64,000 nt of DNA. Origin: Anaerolineae bacterium. GTDB taxonomy: Bacteria; Chloroflexota; Anaerolineae; SpSt-600. The stretch covers positions 1-64,000 of the forward strand of contig JANXAG010000007.1 in NCBI GenBank assembly GCA_025062375.1, written 5' to 3'. Positions 10,864-20,744 of this stretch are shown one piece after another (the stretch's first letter is position 1; every line of letters starts with the position of its first letter). Both the position numbers and the translations under genes were made by a program. Below the pieces are notes generated by a model, which did not search any database, was not told the DNA's origin, and saw nothing but the letters and a program-made list of their open reading frames with translations.

Positions 10864-11625
10864 ATGGTTCTCCTTGAAGTGAAAAATCTGACTAAAAGTT
10901 TCGGTGGGCTAATAGCTGTAAACGATTTGAGCTTTCACGTTAACGAGGGAGAGATCCTGAGCATGATAGGCCCCAACGGTGCAGGCAAAACCACCGTCTT
11001 CAACCTCATCACCGGCATCTTCCCACCTGACAGAGGGGAAATTCGCTTCAACGGCCGAAGCCTAATAGGCCTTCGCCCTCACCAAATAACTGAATTGGGG
11101 ATAGCCAGAACTTTCCAGACCATAAGGCTATTCCCAAACCTTACAGTCCTGGAAAACGTAATGGCTGGATTGCACTGTCGGACCAAGGCCGGTCTCTGGT
11201 CTTCCCTCTTCCAAACGAGAGCCCAGCGTGAGGAAGAACGCTTTATACGGGAAAAAGCTCTGGAATACATCCATTTCATGGGGCTTGGAGGATTAGAATT
11301 TGAACTGGCTAAGAACCTCCCCTACGGCCTTCAGAAACGGTTGGAGATAGCTCGTGCCCTGGCCACAAACCCCAGAATTCTCATGCTGGACGAGCCTGCT
11401 GCGGGCCTCAACGAACAGGAGACAACGGAGCTCATGGAGACTATAACCCAGCTGAAGGACAAAGGCATCACCATATTCCTCATCGAGCACGATATGAAAG
11501 TAGTTATGGGTATTTCGGAGCGGATAATAGTTCTCGATAACGGCTACAAGATAGCTGAAGGTGCCCCTGAAGAAATCCAGAACAACCCACGGGTGATTGA
11601 AGCTTACCTGGGCAAGGAGGAGTGA
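10864..11625 (+). CDS. livG: branched-chain amino acid ABC transporter ATP-binding protein LivG
   Basis: About 253 residues. The Walker A motif GPNGAGKTT lies near residue 39. The family-specific RTFQTIRLFPNLTVLENV follows, then a signature region (KNLPYGLQKRLEIARAL), Walker B ILMLDEPAAGL, and the switch His in IEHDMKVVM. I chose the ATG at 10864: the site GGAGG at 10854-10858 overlaps the GTG at 10858 but sits five bases before this ATG. The LivG signature here reads PYGLQKR in place of LSGGQ, as is common in this subfamily. Confidence 0.93.
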   Translation: MVLLEVKNLTKSFGGLIAVNDLSFHVNEGEILSMIGPNGAGKTTVFNLITGIFPPDRGEIRFNGRSLIGLRPHQITELGIARTFQTIRLFPNLTVLENVMAGLHCRTKAGLWSSLFQTRAQREEERFIREKALEYIHFMGLGGLEFELAKNLPYGLQKRLEIARALATNPRILMLDEPAAGLNEQETTELMETITQLKDKGITIFLIEHDMKVVMGISERIIVLDNGYKIAEGAPEEIQNNPRVIEAYLGKEE

Positions 11626-11627
11626 GG

Positions 11628-12344
11628 ATGCCTCTACTGGTCTTGGAGAACGTGCACACCTACTACGGGAACGTTCACGCCCTAAAAGGTATATCACTCA
11701 CGGTGGAAGAAGGAGAAATCGTAACCCTTATAGGGGCCAATGGCGCAGGCAAGACCACCACCCTGAAGACCATTTCCGGGCTTATTAAACCGAGGGAGGG
11801 CAAAATAATCTTTGATGGCCACGAACTCAACAGGATCCCGGCTCATAAGATAGTGCACATGGGAATATCCCACGCTCCTGAGGGGAGGAAAATCTTCCCA
11901 ACTCTAACGGTAGAGGAAAACTTAATGCTGGGGGCTTATAGCCTCGGGAATGACCGCAAGACCATTGAGACCAACAAGGAGCGAGTCTTCGCCCTTTTCC
12001 CCCGGCTGGCTGAGAGAAGAAAGCAACTGGCTGGCACACTTTCCGGTGGGGAGCAACAAATGCTGGCCATAGGAAGGGCTCTTATGTCCAAGCCGCGCCT
12101 GCTCCTTCTGGACGAGCCTTCTCTGGGCCTCGCTCCCATGTTAGTCAAAGCTATCTTTGAAACCATAAAGGAGATAAACCGGCAGGGGGTGACCATCCTA
12201 CTGGTGGAACAAAACGCTAAAGCTGCCCTTAAACTTGCTCATAGAGCGTACGTTCTAGAGACAGGCCGAATAGTCCTGAGCGGCTTTTCCCATGAACTTG
12301 TTCAGGACGAAAGAGTGCGAAAAGCTTATCTGGGGGAAAGGTAA
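11628..12344 (+). CDS. livF: branched-chain amino acid ABC transporter ATP-binding protein LivF
   Basis: 238 residues. Walker A GANGAGKTT, the LivF-type stretch ISHAPEGRKIFPTLTVEENL, signature LSGGEQQMLAIGRAL, Walker B LLLDEPSLGLAP, and switch region VEQNAKAAL are all present. With LivG it powers the LivHM channel. The ATG at 11628 is preferred over a GTG at 11622, because AGGAGG at 11615-11620 is too close to the GTG. The ATG lies two bases after the livG stop, so translation is probably coupled. Confidence 0.93.
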   Translation: MPLLVLENVHTYYGNVHALKGISLTVEEGEIVTLIGANGAGKTTTLKTISGLIKPREGKIIFDGHELNRIPAHKIVHMGISHAPEGRKIFPTLTVEENLMLGAYSLGNDRKTIETNKERVFALFPRLAERRKQLAGTLSGGEQQMLAIGRALMSKPRLLLLDEPSLGLAPMLVKAIFETIKEINRQGVTILLVEQNAKAALKLAHRAYVLETGRIVLSGFSHELVQDERVRKAYLGER

Positions 12345-12345
12345 C

Positions 12346-12720
12346 ATGAGCACAAGGGAAGAAATTCTTCGCAAAACTGTTGAAAGCCTCCTGGAAGACG
12401 AAAGGCTTCGCTCTAATTTCACCGATTACGAAGCAGAAGCGATTTTGGGTTGGGCAACCCGCTGGCTTGAAAAGAGAATTCTCACGGCACCGGAAGAAAA
12501 AATTGAAGAAGTAGCCCGCTGGGAAAAGGAGAGATTGAAAAACTTTATCAGTTCTCTGAACAACATGTTCCTTTACACCCGCTCCCCAACGCTGGCCCTG
12601 GCTATGGGGCTTGTGGAAAAACACCTCAATGAAGGCAGACCTTTCTCCGCAAGGGAAGTCATTGAGTGGATTACTTCATTGGCTGAGATAATATGGGAAA
12701 AAAGAGAAGGCGTCTCCTAA
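12346..12720 (+). CDS. small helical protein of unknown function
   Basis: 124 residues, mostly charged helix: TREEILRKTVESLLEDERL, then a possible hydrophobic patch FISSLNNMFLYTRS, and a C-terminal helix REVIEWITSLAEIIWE. No signal peptide, membrane segment or known motif. The ATG begins one base after the livF stop, with GGGGGAAAGG ahead of it, so it is cotranslated with the liv operon. The last 28 bases overlap the following gene in another frame. I do not recognise a family. A role linked to transport is possible only by position. Confidence 0.55.
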   Translation: MSTREEILRKTVESLLEDERLRSNFTDYEAEAILGWATRWLEKRILTAPEEKIEEVARWEKERLKNFISSLNNMFLYTRSPTLALAMGLVEKHLNEGRPFSAREVIEWITSLAEIIWEKREGVS

Positions 12721-13772
12721 GGATATATTTAGCTTTTGCCTCAATTGCCCTGCTGACGGTCTTACTTTTGCTTTTTCTTTTCCCCCTAGCCCAGGAGGAG
12801 ACAGTTCATCCCACCCCCACCCCGGGGACTGGAAATTGGTATCGTGTATACTTTACAGCACCGGGCTCAGAGCCAATAGATAAAGGGCTTGAAGATCTCA
12901 TAAAGTCGGCCAACCATTCAATCGATGTGGCCGTTTACCAATTGGACTTACCAGGAATAGTCAAAGCCCTCATAGAGGCCTCCCAAAAAGGGGTTAAAGT
13001 GCGCGTTGTTACGGATATAGACGATGTCCTTGAACATTCCAGAGAGAGGGTCTCTTTTCTGGAACTTAAACGCCACGGAATCCCGGTAGTAGGCGGAAAT
13101 ACCTCAGGCATAATGCACAATAAATTCGTTGTAGTAGATGGCCGGGCTGTCTGGACTGGTTCGTGGAATTTTACCTTGAACGATACCACTCGCTATGACA
13201 ACAATGCTATATTGATTTACTCCCCAGAACTTGCTCGCAATTATACGGTTGTCTTCAACAAGATGTTTGAGGAGAAAGAGTTTGGCCCCAAACGCAAAGC
13301 GGGAGGCACAATGCCCTATCTCATCATAAACGGTATTGCCGTGGAAAATTACTTCGCTCCAGAAGATGGGGTTGGCAAAAGGATAGCCGAGAAACTCCAA
13401 CTGGCTAAATCCTCGATCTATTTTATGGCTTTCTCTTTCACCGACGACAGGATAGGTAAGGTGTTGCGGGAAAAGGCAAAAGAGGGAGTGCTGGTTCAGG
13501 GGGTATTTGAGAAGGTAGGTTCCGAAACCAAGTTCAGCGAATTTGGAGCCCTGCTTAAAGCCGGCATTGATGTCCGTCAGGATGGCAACCCTTACCTTAT
13601 GCATCATAAGGTTTTCATAATTGACGAGAAAATCGTTATCACTGGCTCCTTTAACTTTTCAGTTAGTGCCGATGAGTTTAACGATGAAAACATCATCATC
13701 GTGGAGGATCCGGCTATAGCTAAGGCTTTCGTAGGTGAATTCCAGCGAGTATACTCAGCTGCCAGGCGGTAA
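12693..13772 (+). CDS. phospholipase D-like (HKD) protein, membrane anchored or secreted
   Basis: 359 residues. The start MGKKRRRLLRIYLAF and a hydrophobic stretch (about 10-32) form a signal anchor, followed by a short Pro-Thr spacer. Two PLD repeats follow. The first has MHNKFVVVDGRAVWTGSWNF and the second has MHHKVFIIDEKIVITGSFNF, each an HxK(x4)D core with a downstream GS-N. Both halves of the active site are therefore intact, which predicts phosphodiesterase or endonuclease activity outside the cytoplasm. Proteins of this size resemble secreted Nuc-like nucleases as well as lipases; the substrate is open. It overlaps the preceding gene by 28 bases. Confidence 0.85.
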   Translation: MGKKRRRLLRIYLAFASIALLTVLLLLFLFPLAQEETVHPTPTPGTGNWYRVYFTAPGSEPIDKGLEDLIKSANHSIDVAVYQLDLPGIVKALIEASQKGVKVRVVTDIDDVLEHSRERVSFLELKRHGIPVVGGNTSGIMHNKFVVVDGRAVWTGSWNFTLNDTTRYDNNAILIYSPELARNYTVVFNKMFEEKEFGPKRKAGGTMPYLIINGIAVENYFAPEDGVGKRIAEKLQLAKSSIYFMAFSFTDDRIGKVLREKAKEGVLVQGVFEKVGSETKFSEFGALLKAGIDVRQDGNPYLMHHKVFIIDEKIVITGSFNFSVSADEFNDENIIIVEDPAIAKAFVGEFQRVYSAARR

Positions 13773-13788
13773 AACAGGGGGAAACTAA

Positions 13789-15663
13789 ATGCCTGAAGAA
13801 GTTGATCTGGAAACTTACTGTGAGGAAATTGATTCCCTCATAAGGAGGGGAAGGAGCGACGAAGCCATCGCTGCCGCTCGCCATATTCTTTCCTTTTACC
13901 CTAAATTCATCGAAGCCTATCGCCTTCTGGGAAAAGCTTATCTTGAAAAGGGCGAGCTGGCTAACGCTGCTGATATGTTCCTCAGGGTATTAGGAGCTGA
14001 CCCGGAGGACTTTATAGCTTACGTTGGCCTAGTGGATGTTTATAGAACTGAGGATAAAATAGAGCAGGCTATTTGGTTTTTGGAAAGGGCTATAGATCTG
14101 GAACCAGCTCGCAAGGAACTGAGGAAAGAGCTGGAAACCCTTTATCGGGCGTTGGGGGTAACCGAACTTATTCCTCATTATACCCTCGCTGGACTTGCTC
14201 GCACTTATTTTAGAAGCGGGCTCCTTGAGCAAGCCGCTCAGGCTTTGAACGAGGCACTTGAGAGAGAACCCGATAGAATTGACCTCCGCATGACTCTGGC
14301 TGAAGTTCTGTGGCGGATGGGAAGACGCCTGGAGGCGGCTCAGACCTGCCTTGAAGTCCTGGATGTTTTGCCTTATTGTCTCAAGGCCAATTTAATTCTG
14401 GGCTATATTTGGAGCTCCATAAATCCGGGCGAAGCCAGAGCAAAGTTTGAGCTTGCTCAGGCCCTTGACCCATTGAACCGGAAAGCCTGGGAGCTTTTCG
14501 GCAGGGACAGCCCCCTTCAGCCCCGCCAGATTAAAGTGCCAAGGTTTGAGTTTATCATCACCCCTATAGAGCGAAAAATCCCCGCCTGGGCAGAGGCCTT
14601 GGAGACAGAGGAGGAACCACCTCTTCAACTGGAGAAGCCGGAAGAAATAGAAGAGCTTCTGGTTGGCCCTGAAGTTGAAATGGCTCCGGAGGAAATTCCC
14701 TCCAGATTTGAAGGCGAAGCAGCTCCTGCGGGGGTAGAACTTCCTCCCTGGCTTGAGGAAGAAATTTCCGAAGAAGTGCCTTTGGAAGAGCTTCCTCCTT
14801 GGCTTAGGGAAGAAGTTCCTCCCCCGGTGCGGCTTGAAGAAGAGGCTTTAGCTCCAGAAAAACCATCCCTGGAAGAAGTCCCCTCTGAAGAAGCTCCTGC
14901 GCTATTCTGGCCTGAAGGGGAAGCAGAATTTCCAGAAGAACTGCCCCCGTGGCTCAGAGAAGAGATAACCCCTGAGGAAGTCCCTCCCCCCTCCTGGCTT
15001 AAAGAAGAGGTTCCACTGAAGGAGACTCCGGCGGAAATACCTCCCTGGTTTGAAGAGGAAGCATTTCCCGAAGAAGCCCCTCTCCCATCATGGCTCGAAG
15101 AAGTTCCATCTGAGGAAGTTCCGGAACCATTGTGGCCAGAAGTAGAAAAAGCTCCGCCTGAGGAAGTCCTTGCCCCTGCTGAAGCGGAAAAGGAAGAATT
15201 TCCCGTTCTGCCAGCGGTGGAAGAGGTTCCTCCTGGGCTTGAAAAGGAAGAAATCCCTCCTTCCTGGATAGAGAGCCTCAAGCCCCTGGCAGAAAGCTTC
15301 CTGGAGGGTGAAGTAGAAATGGCCCTCGCTGCCGAAGCAGAAACGGCGGTAGAGGAATTGCCCCTTGTGGAGGAAATAAAGGTAGAGAGGCCTCCCGTTG
15401 TCAAACCTATGGGGGTTGAGGAGCTTCTTGAGACTGCCAGAGCTCGGGCTCGGGAGGGAGATTGGGAAGAAGCATTGAGGTATTACAGGAAACTTTTCCG
15501 GCACAAAAAGTATAGGGAAGAAATAAGCAGAGAACTGGAAAAGGCCTTAGAAAGAGGCGTGAAGATCCCGGCACTATTTGAGCTTCTGGGGGATATTTAC
15601 CGGGAGAAAGGCCAGCTGGACCGGGCTCTGGAGCTTTACAGGAAAGCCCTTCTCCGCTCTTAA
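13789..15663 (+). CDS. TPR protein with long acidic Pro/Glu-rich spacer
   Basis: 624 residues in three parts. Residues 1-230 contain at least five tetratricopeptide repeats (for example [19 protein letters not shown] and [18 protein letters not shown]). Residues about 260-530 are a low-complexity spacer dominated by E, P and repeated LPPWL/PSWLEEE units. Residues about 545-624 carry further TPR-like helices ([36 protein letters not shown]). TPR ends are protein-interaction platforms. The spacer repeats a short aromatic motif, P-P/S-W-L/F-E-E, roughly ten times, which suggests a multivalent ligand. No signal peptide is seen, so it is probably cytoplasmic. Confidence 0.8.
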   Translation: MPEEVDLETYCEEIDSLIRRGRSDEAIAAARHILSFYPKFIEAYRLLGKAYLEKGELANAADMFLRVLGADPEDFIAYVGLVDVYRTEDKIEQAIWFLERAIDLEPARKELRKELETLYRALGVTELIPHYTLAGLARTYFRSGLLEQAAQALNEALEREPDRIDLRMTLAEVLWRMGRRLEAAQTCLEVLDVLPYCLKANLILGYIWSSINPGEARAKFELAQALDPLNRKAWELFGRDSPLQPRQIKVPRFEFIITPIERKIPAWAEALETEEEPPLQLEKPEEIEELLVGPEVEMAPEEIPSRFEGEAAPAGVELPPWLEEEISEEVPLEELPPWLREEVPPPVRLEEEALAPEKPSLEEVPSEEAPALFWPEGEAEFPEELPPWLREEITPEEVPPPSWLKEEVPLKETPAEIPPWFEEEAFPEEAPLPSWLEEVPSEEVPEPLWPEVEKAPPEEVLAPAEAEKEEFPVLPAVEEVPPGLEKEEIPPSWIESLKPLAESFLEGEVEMALAAEAETAVEELPLVEEIKVERPPVVKPMGVEELLETARARAREGDWEEALRYYRKLFRHKKYREEISRELEKALERGVKIPALFELLGDIYREKGQLDRALELYRKALLRS

Positions 15664-15692
15664 TCCACCAAAGCCTCAGAGGAGGAATAACC

Positions 15693-16145
15693 ATGGAAAG
15701 GAGCCTCATCATCATAAAGCCCGATGGAGTCCAAAGAGGCTTAATAGGGGTTATTATCTCTCGCCTGGAGAACAGGGGCCTCAAAATAGTGGCGATGAAA
15801 ATGATTCAAATGGACGAGGAATTAGCCCGCCGCCACTACGCTATCCACGAAGGGAAGCCTTTCTTTGAAAAGCTAATAAACTATATAACCTCTGGCCCTG
15901 TGGTGGTGATGGTAGTAGAAGGCCCCAGAGCCATAGAAATTGTGAGAAAGACCATGGGCACCACCAACCCCGCTGATGCTTCCCCTGGCACTATCCGGGC
16001 CGATTTCGCTTTAGAAATTGGCCGAAATCTTATCCACGGTTCGGACTCCCCTGAAACGGCTGAAAAAGAAATAGAGCTTTTCTTCCACCCCTCTGAAATC
16101 CTTTCCTACCATCGCGATACGGATCGATGGATCTTTGAATCTTAG
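15693..16145 (+). CDS. ndk: nucleoside diphosphate kinase
   Basis: 150 residues, normal for the family. It transfers the gamma phosphate between nucleoside tri- and diphosphates through a phospho-His. The start [17 protein letters not shown], the Kpn-loop region [15 protein letters not shown], and the active site NLIHGSDS with His115 are all intact. The ribosome site is GAGGAGGAATAACC before ATG. It sits between the TPR protein and an acyl-CoA dehydrogenase. Confidence 0.95.
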   Translation: MERSLIIIKPDGVQRGLIGVIISRLENRGLKIVAMKMIQMDEELARRHYAIHEGKPFFEKLINYITSGPVVVMVVEGPRAIEIVRKTMGTTNPADASPGTIRADFALEIGRNLIHGSDSPETAEKEIELFFHPSEILSYHRDTDRWIFES

Positions 16146-16159
16146 GAGGAGGTCGGCAA

Positions 16160-17305
16160 ATGGATTTTGCCTTTAGCGAAGAGCAGGAAATTTTCCGCAA
16201 AAGCATCCGGGAATTCGCAGAAAAGGAGATAATGCCCAGGGCTCAAGAAATAGATCAGAAAGGTGAGTTCCCGTGGGATATCATTAAAAAAATGGCCCGT
16301 CTCGGCCTCATGGGCTTGCCTTTTCCTGAAGAGTATGGTGGATCTGGCGGGGATACCATTTCCTACGCCATAGCAGTGGAAGAAATTGCCAGAGCTTCAG
16401 GCTCGGTAGCTATAACCTTTTCGGCTCACATCTCCCTGGCCTGCGGAGCTATTTACCTCTTCGGAACCGAGGAGCAAAAAAGAAAATACCTCGTTCCTAT
16501 GGCCAAGGGAGAGAAGCTGGGGGCCTTTGGCCTCACAGAACCGGGAGCAGGAAGCGATGCCGCTGCCATCAAGACCAGGGCAATCCTTGACGGGGACGAA
16601 TGGATTATAAACGGCCAGAAGATCTTTATCACCAATGGCTCCGTGGCCGATGTAGTCGTGATAGCAGCGGTTACCGATCCAGCTAAGGGCAAAAGAGGGA
16701 TTTCCAATTTTATAGTGGAAAAGGGCACCCCTGGCTTTCGCATCGGAAGGGAAGAAGACAAGATGGGCCTCAGGGGTTCTGTAACTTCTGAATTAATCTT
16801 TGAGGATTGTCGCATTCCCAGGGAAAACCTGCTTGGGAAAGAGGGGGAAGGCTACAAACAGTTCCTCGTTACTCTCGACGGAGGAAGGATTGGCATTGGG
16901 GCGATGGCTGTGGGTCTGGGAATGGCCGCTCTGGAGACATCCGTGAAATACGCAAAGGAAAGGGTTCAGTTCGGGCAGCCTATTGCCGAATTCCAGGCCA
17001 TCCAGTGGATGCTTGCTGATATGGCCACTGAATTAGAGGCAGCCAGGCTCCTTGTATATAGAGCTGCCTGGCTCAAAGAGCAGGGGCAGCGTTTCACCAA
17101 AGAAGCTGCTATGGCTAAACTCTTCGCTTCCGAAGCAGCAGTGAGAGCATGCTACAAAGCTATCCAGATCCATGGTGGGTACGGGTACACGAAGGACTAC
17201 CCGGTAGAAAGGTTTTACCGTGATGCCAGGCTAACCACCATAGGCGAGGGGACAAGCGAAATACAACGCCTTGTGATAGCCCGATACCTCTTGGAAAGCT
17301 TTTAA
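16160..17305 (+). CDS. acyl-CoA dehydrogenase
   Basis: 381 residues, the full length of the FAD family. The FAD/substrate signatures [16 protein letters not shown] (about 123-138) and [20 protein letters not shown] (about 335-354) are present. The catalytic Glu is in GEGTSEIQR near 364, the position used by short/medium-chain and butyryl-type enzymes. It oxidises an acyl-CoA to the 2-enoyl-CoA. Chain length is not readable. No Etf or thiolase genes are next to it. GGAGGAGGT precedes the ATG. It is convergent with the NYN gene. Confidence 0.92.
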   Translation: MDFAFSEEQEIFRKSIREFAEKEIMPRAQEIDQKGEFPWDIIKKMARLGLMGLPFPEEYGGSGGDTISYAIAVEEIARASGSVAITFSAHISLACGAIYLFGTEEQKRKYLVPMAKGEKLGAFGLTEPGAGSDAAAIKTRAILDGDEWIINGQKIFITNGSVADVVVIAAVTDPAKGKRGISNFIVEKGTPGFRIGREEDKMGLRGSVTSELIFEDCRIPRENLLGKEGEGYKQFLVTLDGGRIGIGAMAVGLGMAALETSVKYAKERVQFGQPIAEFQAIQWMLADMATELEAARLLVYRAAWLKEQGQRFTKEAAMAKLFASEAAVRACYKAIQIHGGYGYTKDYPVERFYRDARLTTIGEGTSEIQRLVIARYLLESF

Positions 17306-17339
17306 TCTGGCAATCGGGCATCCTCTACCAGGGGGTTCT

Positions 17340-18302
17340 TCAGTGCGGGCCGAGTTTGTTTATTAAATCCTGGATGTATTGAAGTAAGCGCAGGTCATCG
17401 CCGCGGCCGTAGAGGAGTTCAGCCGCAACGGAAGGTTTGATGGGTTCTCCCAGGTTTCGGGAAAGAATCCGAAGCAACCCCAGATCACAGTGCTTCAGCA
17501 GATCCCCGCCGGAATGGATCTCCTCTTTCAGGGAAACAACCCGATCCCACCATTGAGGCCCTTCTCGTCCAGGAGGTGTAAACTCAAAGCAATAGGTGTG
17601 AAACAACTGGTGGATAACTTCTTTGACAATAGAAAGAGGTACTTCTGGATGACGGGCCTGGTAATGTTCTATAAGCTTTTCCTCGAGCGCTTTGAGGGAA
17701 AGCCCCGGGTTCTGCCGCATCAATTTGTAGAAATTCAGGATGACCCAGGGGCGATGGGGGTTAGCGGTCATCCGAACTTTTGGAGCCAGAGCCCTTATAT
17801 ACCTATCTATCTCTCTTTCTCCTCGCACGAATTGCGGGGATGTTTCCTCCAACAGGTCATCGTAATAAACGAACTCGTCGCAGGCAGCGATGAGAGAAGC
17901 GCCACTACACCCTCTTACTCCCAGGCCGATGACGATCTTCCCCCGTCCGTGCAAATAGTGAGCTAGCTCGGTGAAATCACTGTCACCTGTGGCCAGTATG
18001 ATGTGGGTTAGGGGTAGTTCCCCAGCTGCCACGAGGTTTACTGCATCAATCGTTAACCGGATATCGGCAGCGTTTTTGCTGCGCCCGCCGACGTGGATTA
18101 ATTCAATACCCAGGGCTGAAAGTTCCTTTTGGTACTGACCGTAAGCGCTCCAATCCGCATAAGCCCGCCGAATGACAACCCGGCCCCATCTTTCAGCAAC
18201 TTTCAGGATTTTGTACCACTGAACAGGCCCGTTGAACTGCTCTTGCACACTGCGGAGCAGGTTTTCGTAATCTATAAACAGGGCTACCAGGCCTTCCCCC
18301 AT
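17340..18302 (-). CDS. NYN-domain ribonuclease-like protein with OST-HTH/LOTUS-like tail
   Basis: 320 residues. The N-terminal half is a PIN-like NYN (LabA/DUF88) domain. It has ALFIDYENLLRSV with the first acidic residues, SKNAADIRLTIDAVN with conserved Asp, and ATGDSDFTELAHYLHGRGK with the GDSDF motif. These acidic residues form the metal site of this nuclease family. The C-terminal half has the pattern of an OST-HTH/LOTUS winged helix (MRQNPGLSLKALEEKLIEHY). In the family this arrangement goes with RNA binding and turnover. The start is ATG after GAGGAGGGAG. Confidence 0.82.
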   Translation of the reverse strand: MGEGLVALFIDYENLLRSVQEQFNGPVQWYKILKVAERWGRVVIRRAYADWSAYGQYQKELSALGIELIHVGGRSKNAADIRLTIDAVNLVAAGELPLTHIILATGDSDFTELAHYLHGRGKIVIGLGVRGCSGASLIAACDEFVYYDDLLEETSPQFVRGEREIDRYIRALAPKVRMTANPHRPWVILNFYKLMRQNPGLSLKALEEKLIEHYQARHPEVPLSIVKEVIHQLFHTYCFEFTPPGREGPQWWDRVVSLKEEIHSGGDLLKHCDLGLLRILSRNLGEPIKPSVAAELLYGRGDDLRLLQYIQDLINKLGPH

Positions 18303-18367
18303 TCTCCCTCCTCAGATTAAATTTTAACACAGCCTTTTGAGAAGTGGGGGGCAAAAATGAGGGGAGT

Positions 18368-20680
18368 TTAATTTTCCTTCAAGATCACCTTGCCTGAGTA
18401 GCCATCAACCACCACGATCTGGCCATCTTTCAGGGCAGAGGTAGCTCCTCTTATTCCCGTTACTGCGGGGATGTTATATTCCCTGGCTACAATTGCTCCG
18501 TGGGATAGTTGCCCTCCAACTTCCATTATCAACCCTTTTATCCGCCCGAAAACCACCGTCCAGCCAGGGTCTATTGCTCTTACTACCAAGATATCGCCAG
18601 GGGAAACTTTACCCAATGCGGAGGGTGTTAGGACGATCCTGACAGGGCCAGAAGCTATGCCTGGGCTTACGGCTATCCCTTCCCAGTTTGTCTTCTCTTC
18701 AAGGGGTCTATCTCCTTTGAGAAAAAGAGGGTAAGCTACTGCCGGGTCTATTTTTTCCAGCTCTTCAAAAACAGCTCGTCTGGCCATGGCTAAAGCAACG
18801 GGGATAGAGCCTCCAGAGCAAATCTCTTCCAATTCATCCCAGGTAAAGAAGAAGATAAGTTGATGTTCCTGCAGTTTACCCTGTTTTTCCAGAGTTTTGC
18901 CAGCCTTCAGAGCTACCCTACGCATGAAAGCGAGGGTTTCCTGCCAGTAGAAGCGCTGTTCTTCCCTCAAGAGGGCATAAGGTCTGGCCAGCGAGAGAAG
19001 CAGGCTCAAAAGGGCTTTTCTCACGGGGTCCTTGAAGGTGGGAGCCTGGTAAATTCTTTTTGCGGGGCAGAAGGTGGATGAAGCGAGTTTGAAAATCTGC
19101 TCGGGCTCTTCGGCGAAAGTAGGCCTGTAAATATCCAGGGAGAAAGCGCGGTGTCCGTAGACTTTAATGAATTCCTTCAGCGCCTCTTCCCGGTCGGCGC
19201 TGTTCAGGGCTTTTTGAAGAGCGCGACCCATTTCTGCCGTCCTGGTGCCTATATCGGAGAGAAGAGCAGATGCGGCCGCTGAAACTTCGTCAGGCCTGAG
19301 CCAGAGCCCCAGGAAAAGCTTAAGGAGGCCGTAGCTTATATCAGCCCAGGTGAGACTCCAGCGGTGAATAGAAAGGAGGCGTCGGTTCAAAGCTTGAGCC
19401 CTTTCCATCAGAGACCATATCTGGAGCAAATTGTCGGGGGGAGTAGTATTAAGAGCCAAGTCCATGGAGTCCAGCTCGTTTCGGTGAAACAGGGTGTACC
19501 GTTTCCACAAAATGCAGTTCAAGGGTGACCAGTTTATAGGATCCCGAAAGAAGTGGCAGAGTAAGGATAGGGGGAACCGGAGGGGAAGTGAGACCCTTTT
19601 GCGAAGGTTAGAGTCTCTGTTGGGGAAATACCCTCTGGCTCCTTCTGGTAAGAGCCAGTCGGGGAATGGTCTGTATAACATCTGAAAAAGGGCCAGGTTT
19701 ACGTAGGGTCGGCCGAGGTAGAGCCGTGTGACCCTTAGTTTTTCGGGATTACGGAACCCCATGTAGCGCAGCGGGTCGCGAAAGGCCAATTCTTCTACCA
19801 AAGGCTTTATTATGCTCCAGCCCAGAGGGGATAAAGGCTCAGAAAAGCGTTCGTTGAAGAAACCACTGGTCCAGAGCTCTTCTCCCCCAGGCTCAGTAAA
19901 GAAGCGCCAGGCTCTATACCGGAGTGAGCTTTCCACTGTAAGGGGTCTTACTTGGAGGAGGAAGAACTTTCCTTCGTGGTAGCACCACTCAACATCCTGG
20001 GGGTGGCCAAAGAGCTCTTCAAGGGCCAGAGCTATCGCCGCCACTGCTTTCACTTCTTGAGGCGAGAGGACTTTTCCTTTCCCCTGAGGTTCTTCTCCTT
20101 TTTTAATTCGGTAGCGCTCCGGTTGAGCCAACCCGCTTACGAGCGCTTCTCCAGAGCCTTTTACAGCCTCAATTGTTACAATTTCTTCTCCTGTAACAGG
20201 ATCACGGGTAAAAACTACTCCTGCTTTCTCGGCAGGAACCATCCATTGAATTAAGACGGCCATTTTGCCGGGAGGTAGATTGTGGAAGGAGCGATAGGCC
20301 AGAGCCCGGGGGCTATCCAGGGAAGTCAGGCAATTTACTATGGCTTCTTCCAGATTTTCAGGCTCAACGTTCAGGAAAGAAGAAGCCTGACCGGCAAAAG
20401 AAAGCAGGGTTGAATCTTCAATTGTGGCGGAGGAACGGACAGCTAACTTGCCTGGAGGAAGATTTCGGAGAAATTTTTCAATTTCTTTCCGGAAGGTCGG
20501 CGGGAATTTGCCCTGGGTTTCCTTCAGGAGCTGAGAGGCAGAGGTAGTGAGGCAAAAGCCTGGAGGGATGGAGAAGCCTTTCCTGAGAGCCCTGGCGAGA
20601 TTGGAAGCTTTAAATCCCACCAGGGAGGGGTCCAGGCTTTCCGAATCTTCCAAACTCAGAATTAGAGGTTTTTCTTCCAT
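18368..20680 (-). CDS. PEP-synthase-like phosphotransferase (ATP-grasp plus swivelling His domain, no TIM barrel)
   Basis: 770 residues. The N-terminal PPDK/PEP synthase ATP-grasp domain has GFKASNLARALRKGFSIPPG and AVRSSATIEDS, and the segment AGVVFTRDPVTGEEIVTIEA. A long middle region of unclear fold follows, then the C-terminal phosphohistidine domain with GGQLSHGAIVAREYNIPAVT, where the His is near residue 727. The C-terminal pyruvate-binding TIM barrel of true PEP synthase is missing, so the middle region probably binds the acceptor, as in rifampin phosphotransferase. The acceptor is unknown. No ribosome site is seen: the ATG lies about a dozen bases after the T run of the rpsT terminator. 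Confidence 0.8.
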   Translation of the reverse strand: MEEKPLILSLEDSESLDPSLVGFKASNLARALRKGFSIPPGFCLTTSASQLLKETQGKFPPTFRKEIEKFLRNLPPGKLAVRSSATIEDSTLLSFAGQASSFLNVEPENLEEAIVNCLTSLDSPRALAYRSFHNLPPGKMAVLIQWMVPAEKAGVVFTRDPVTGEEIVTIEAVKGSGEALVSGLAQPERYRIKKGEEPQGKGKVLSPQEVKAVAAIALALEELFGHPQDVEWCYHEGKFFLLQVRPLTVESSLRYRAWRFFTEPGGEELWTSGFFNERFSEPLSPLGWSIIKPLVEELAFRDPLRYMGFRNPEKLRVTRLYLGRPYVNLALFQMLYRPFPDWLLPEGARGYFPNRDSNLRKRVSLPLRFPLSLLCHFFRDPINWSPLNCILWKRYTLFHRNELDSMDLALNTTPPDNLLQIWSLMERAQALNRRLLSIHRWSLTWADISYGLLKLFLGLWLRPDEVSAAASALLSDIGTRTAEMGRALQKALNSADREEALKEFIKVYGHRAFSLDIYRPTFAEEPEQIFKLASSTFCPAKRIYQAPTFKDPVRKALLSLLLSLARPYALLREEQRFYWQETLAFMRRVALKAGKTLEKQGKLQEHQLIFFFTWDELEEICSGGSIPVALAMARRAVFEELEKIDPAVAYPLFLKGDRPLEEKTNWEGIAVSPGIASGPVRIVLTPSALGKVSPGDILVVRAIDPGWTVVFGRIKGLIMEVGGQLSHGAIVAREYNIPAVTGIRGATSALKDGQIVVVDGYSGKVILKEN

Positions 20681-20683
20681 AAA

Positions 20684-20720
20684 GCAAAAAATTAGCCCCT
20701 CAGGACTCAGCCATCGGGGC
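20684..20720 (-). terminator. rpsT: terminator after rpsT
   Basis: On the minus strand GCCCC (20720-20716) pairs with GGGGC (20699-20695), followed by TAATTTTTT. The stem is short but the T run is clear. It ends very near the start of the phosphotransferase gene. Confidence 0.5.
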
Positions 20721-20744
20721 GCTTTGTGGTTCAGTATGGTAAAA

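Noticed and set aside
14625-15404. Long minus frame (259 codons) in the TPR gene
   Set aside because: It is the antisense of the Glu/Pro-rich spacer, giving an artificial Ser/Gly-rich peptide.
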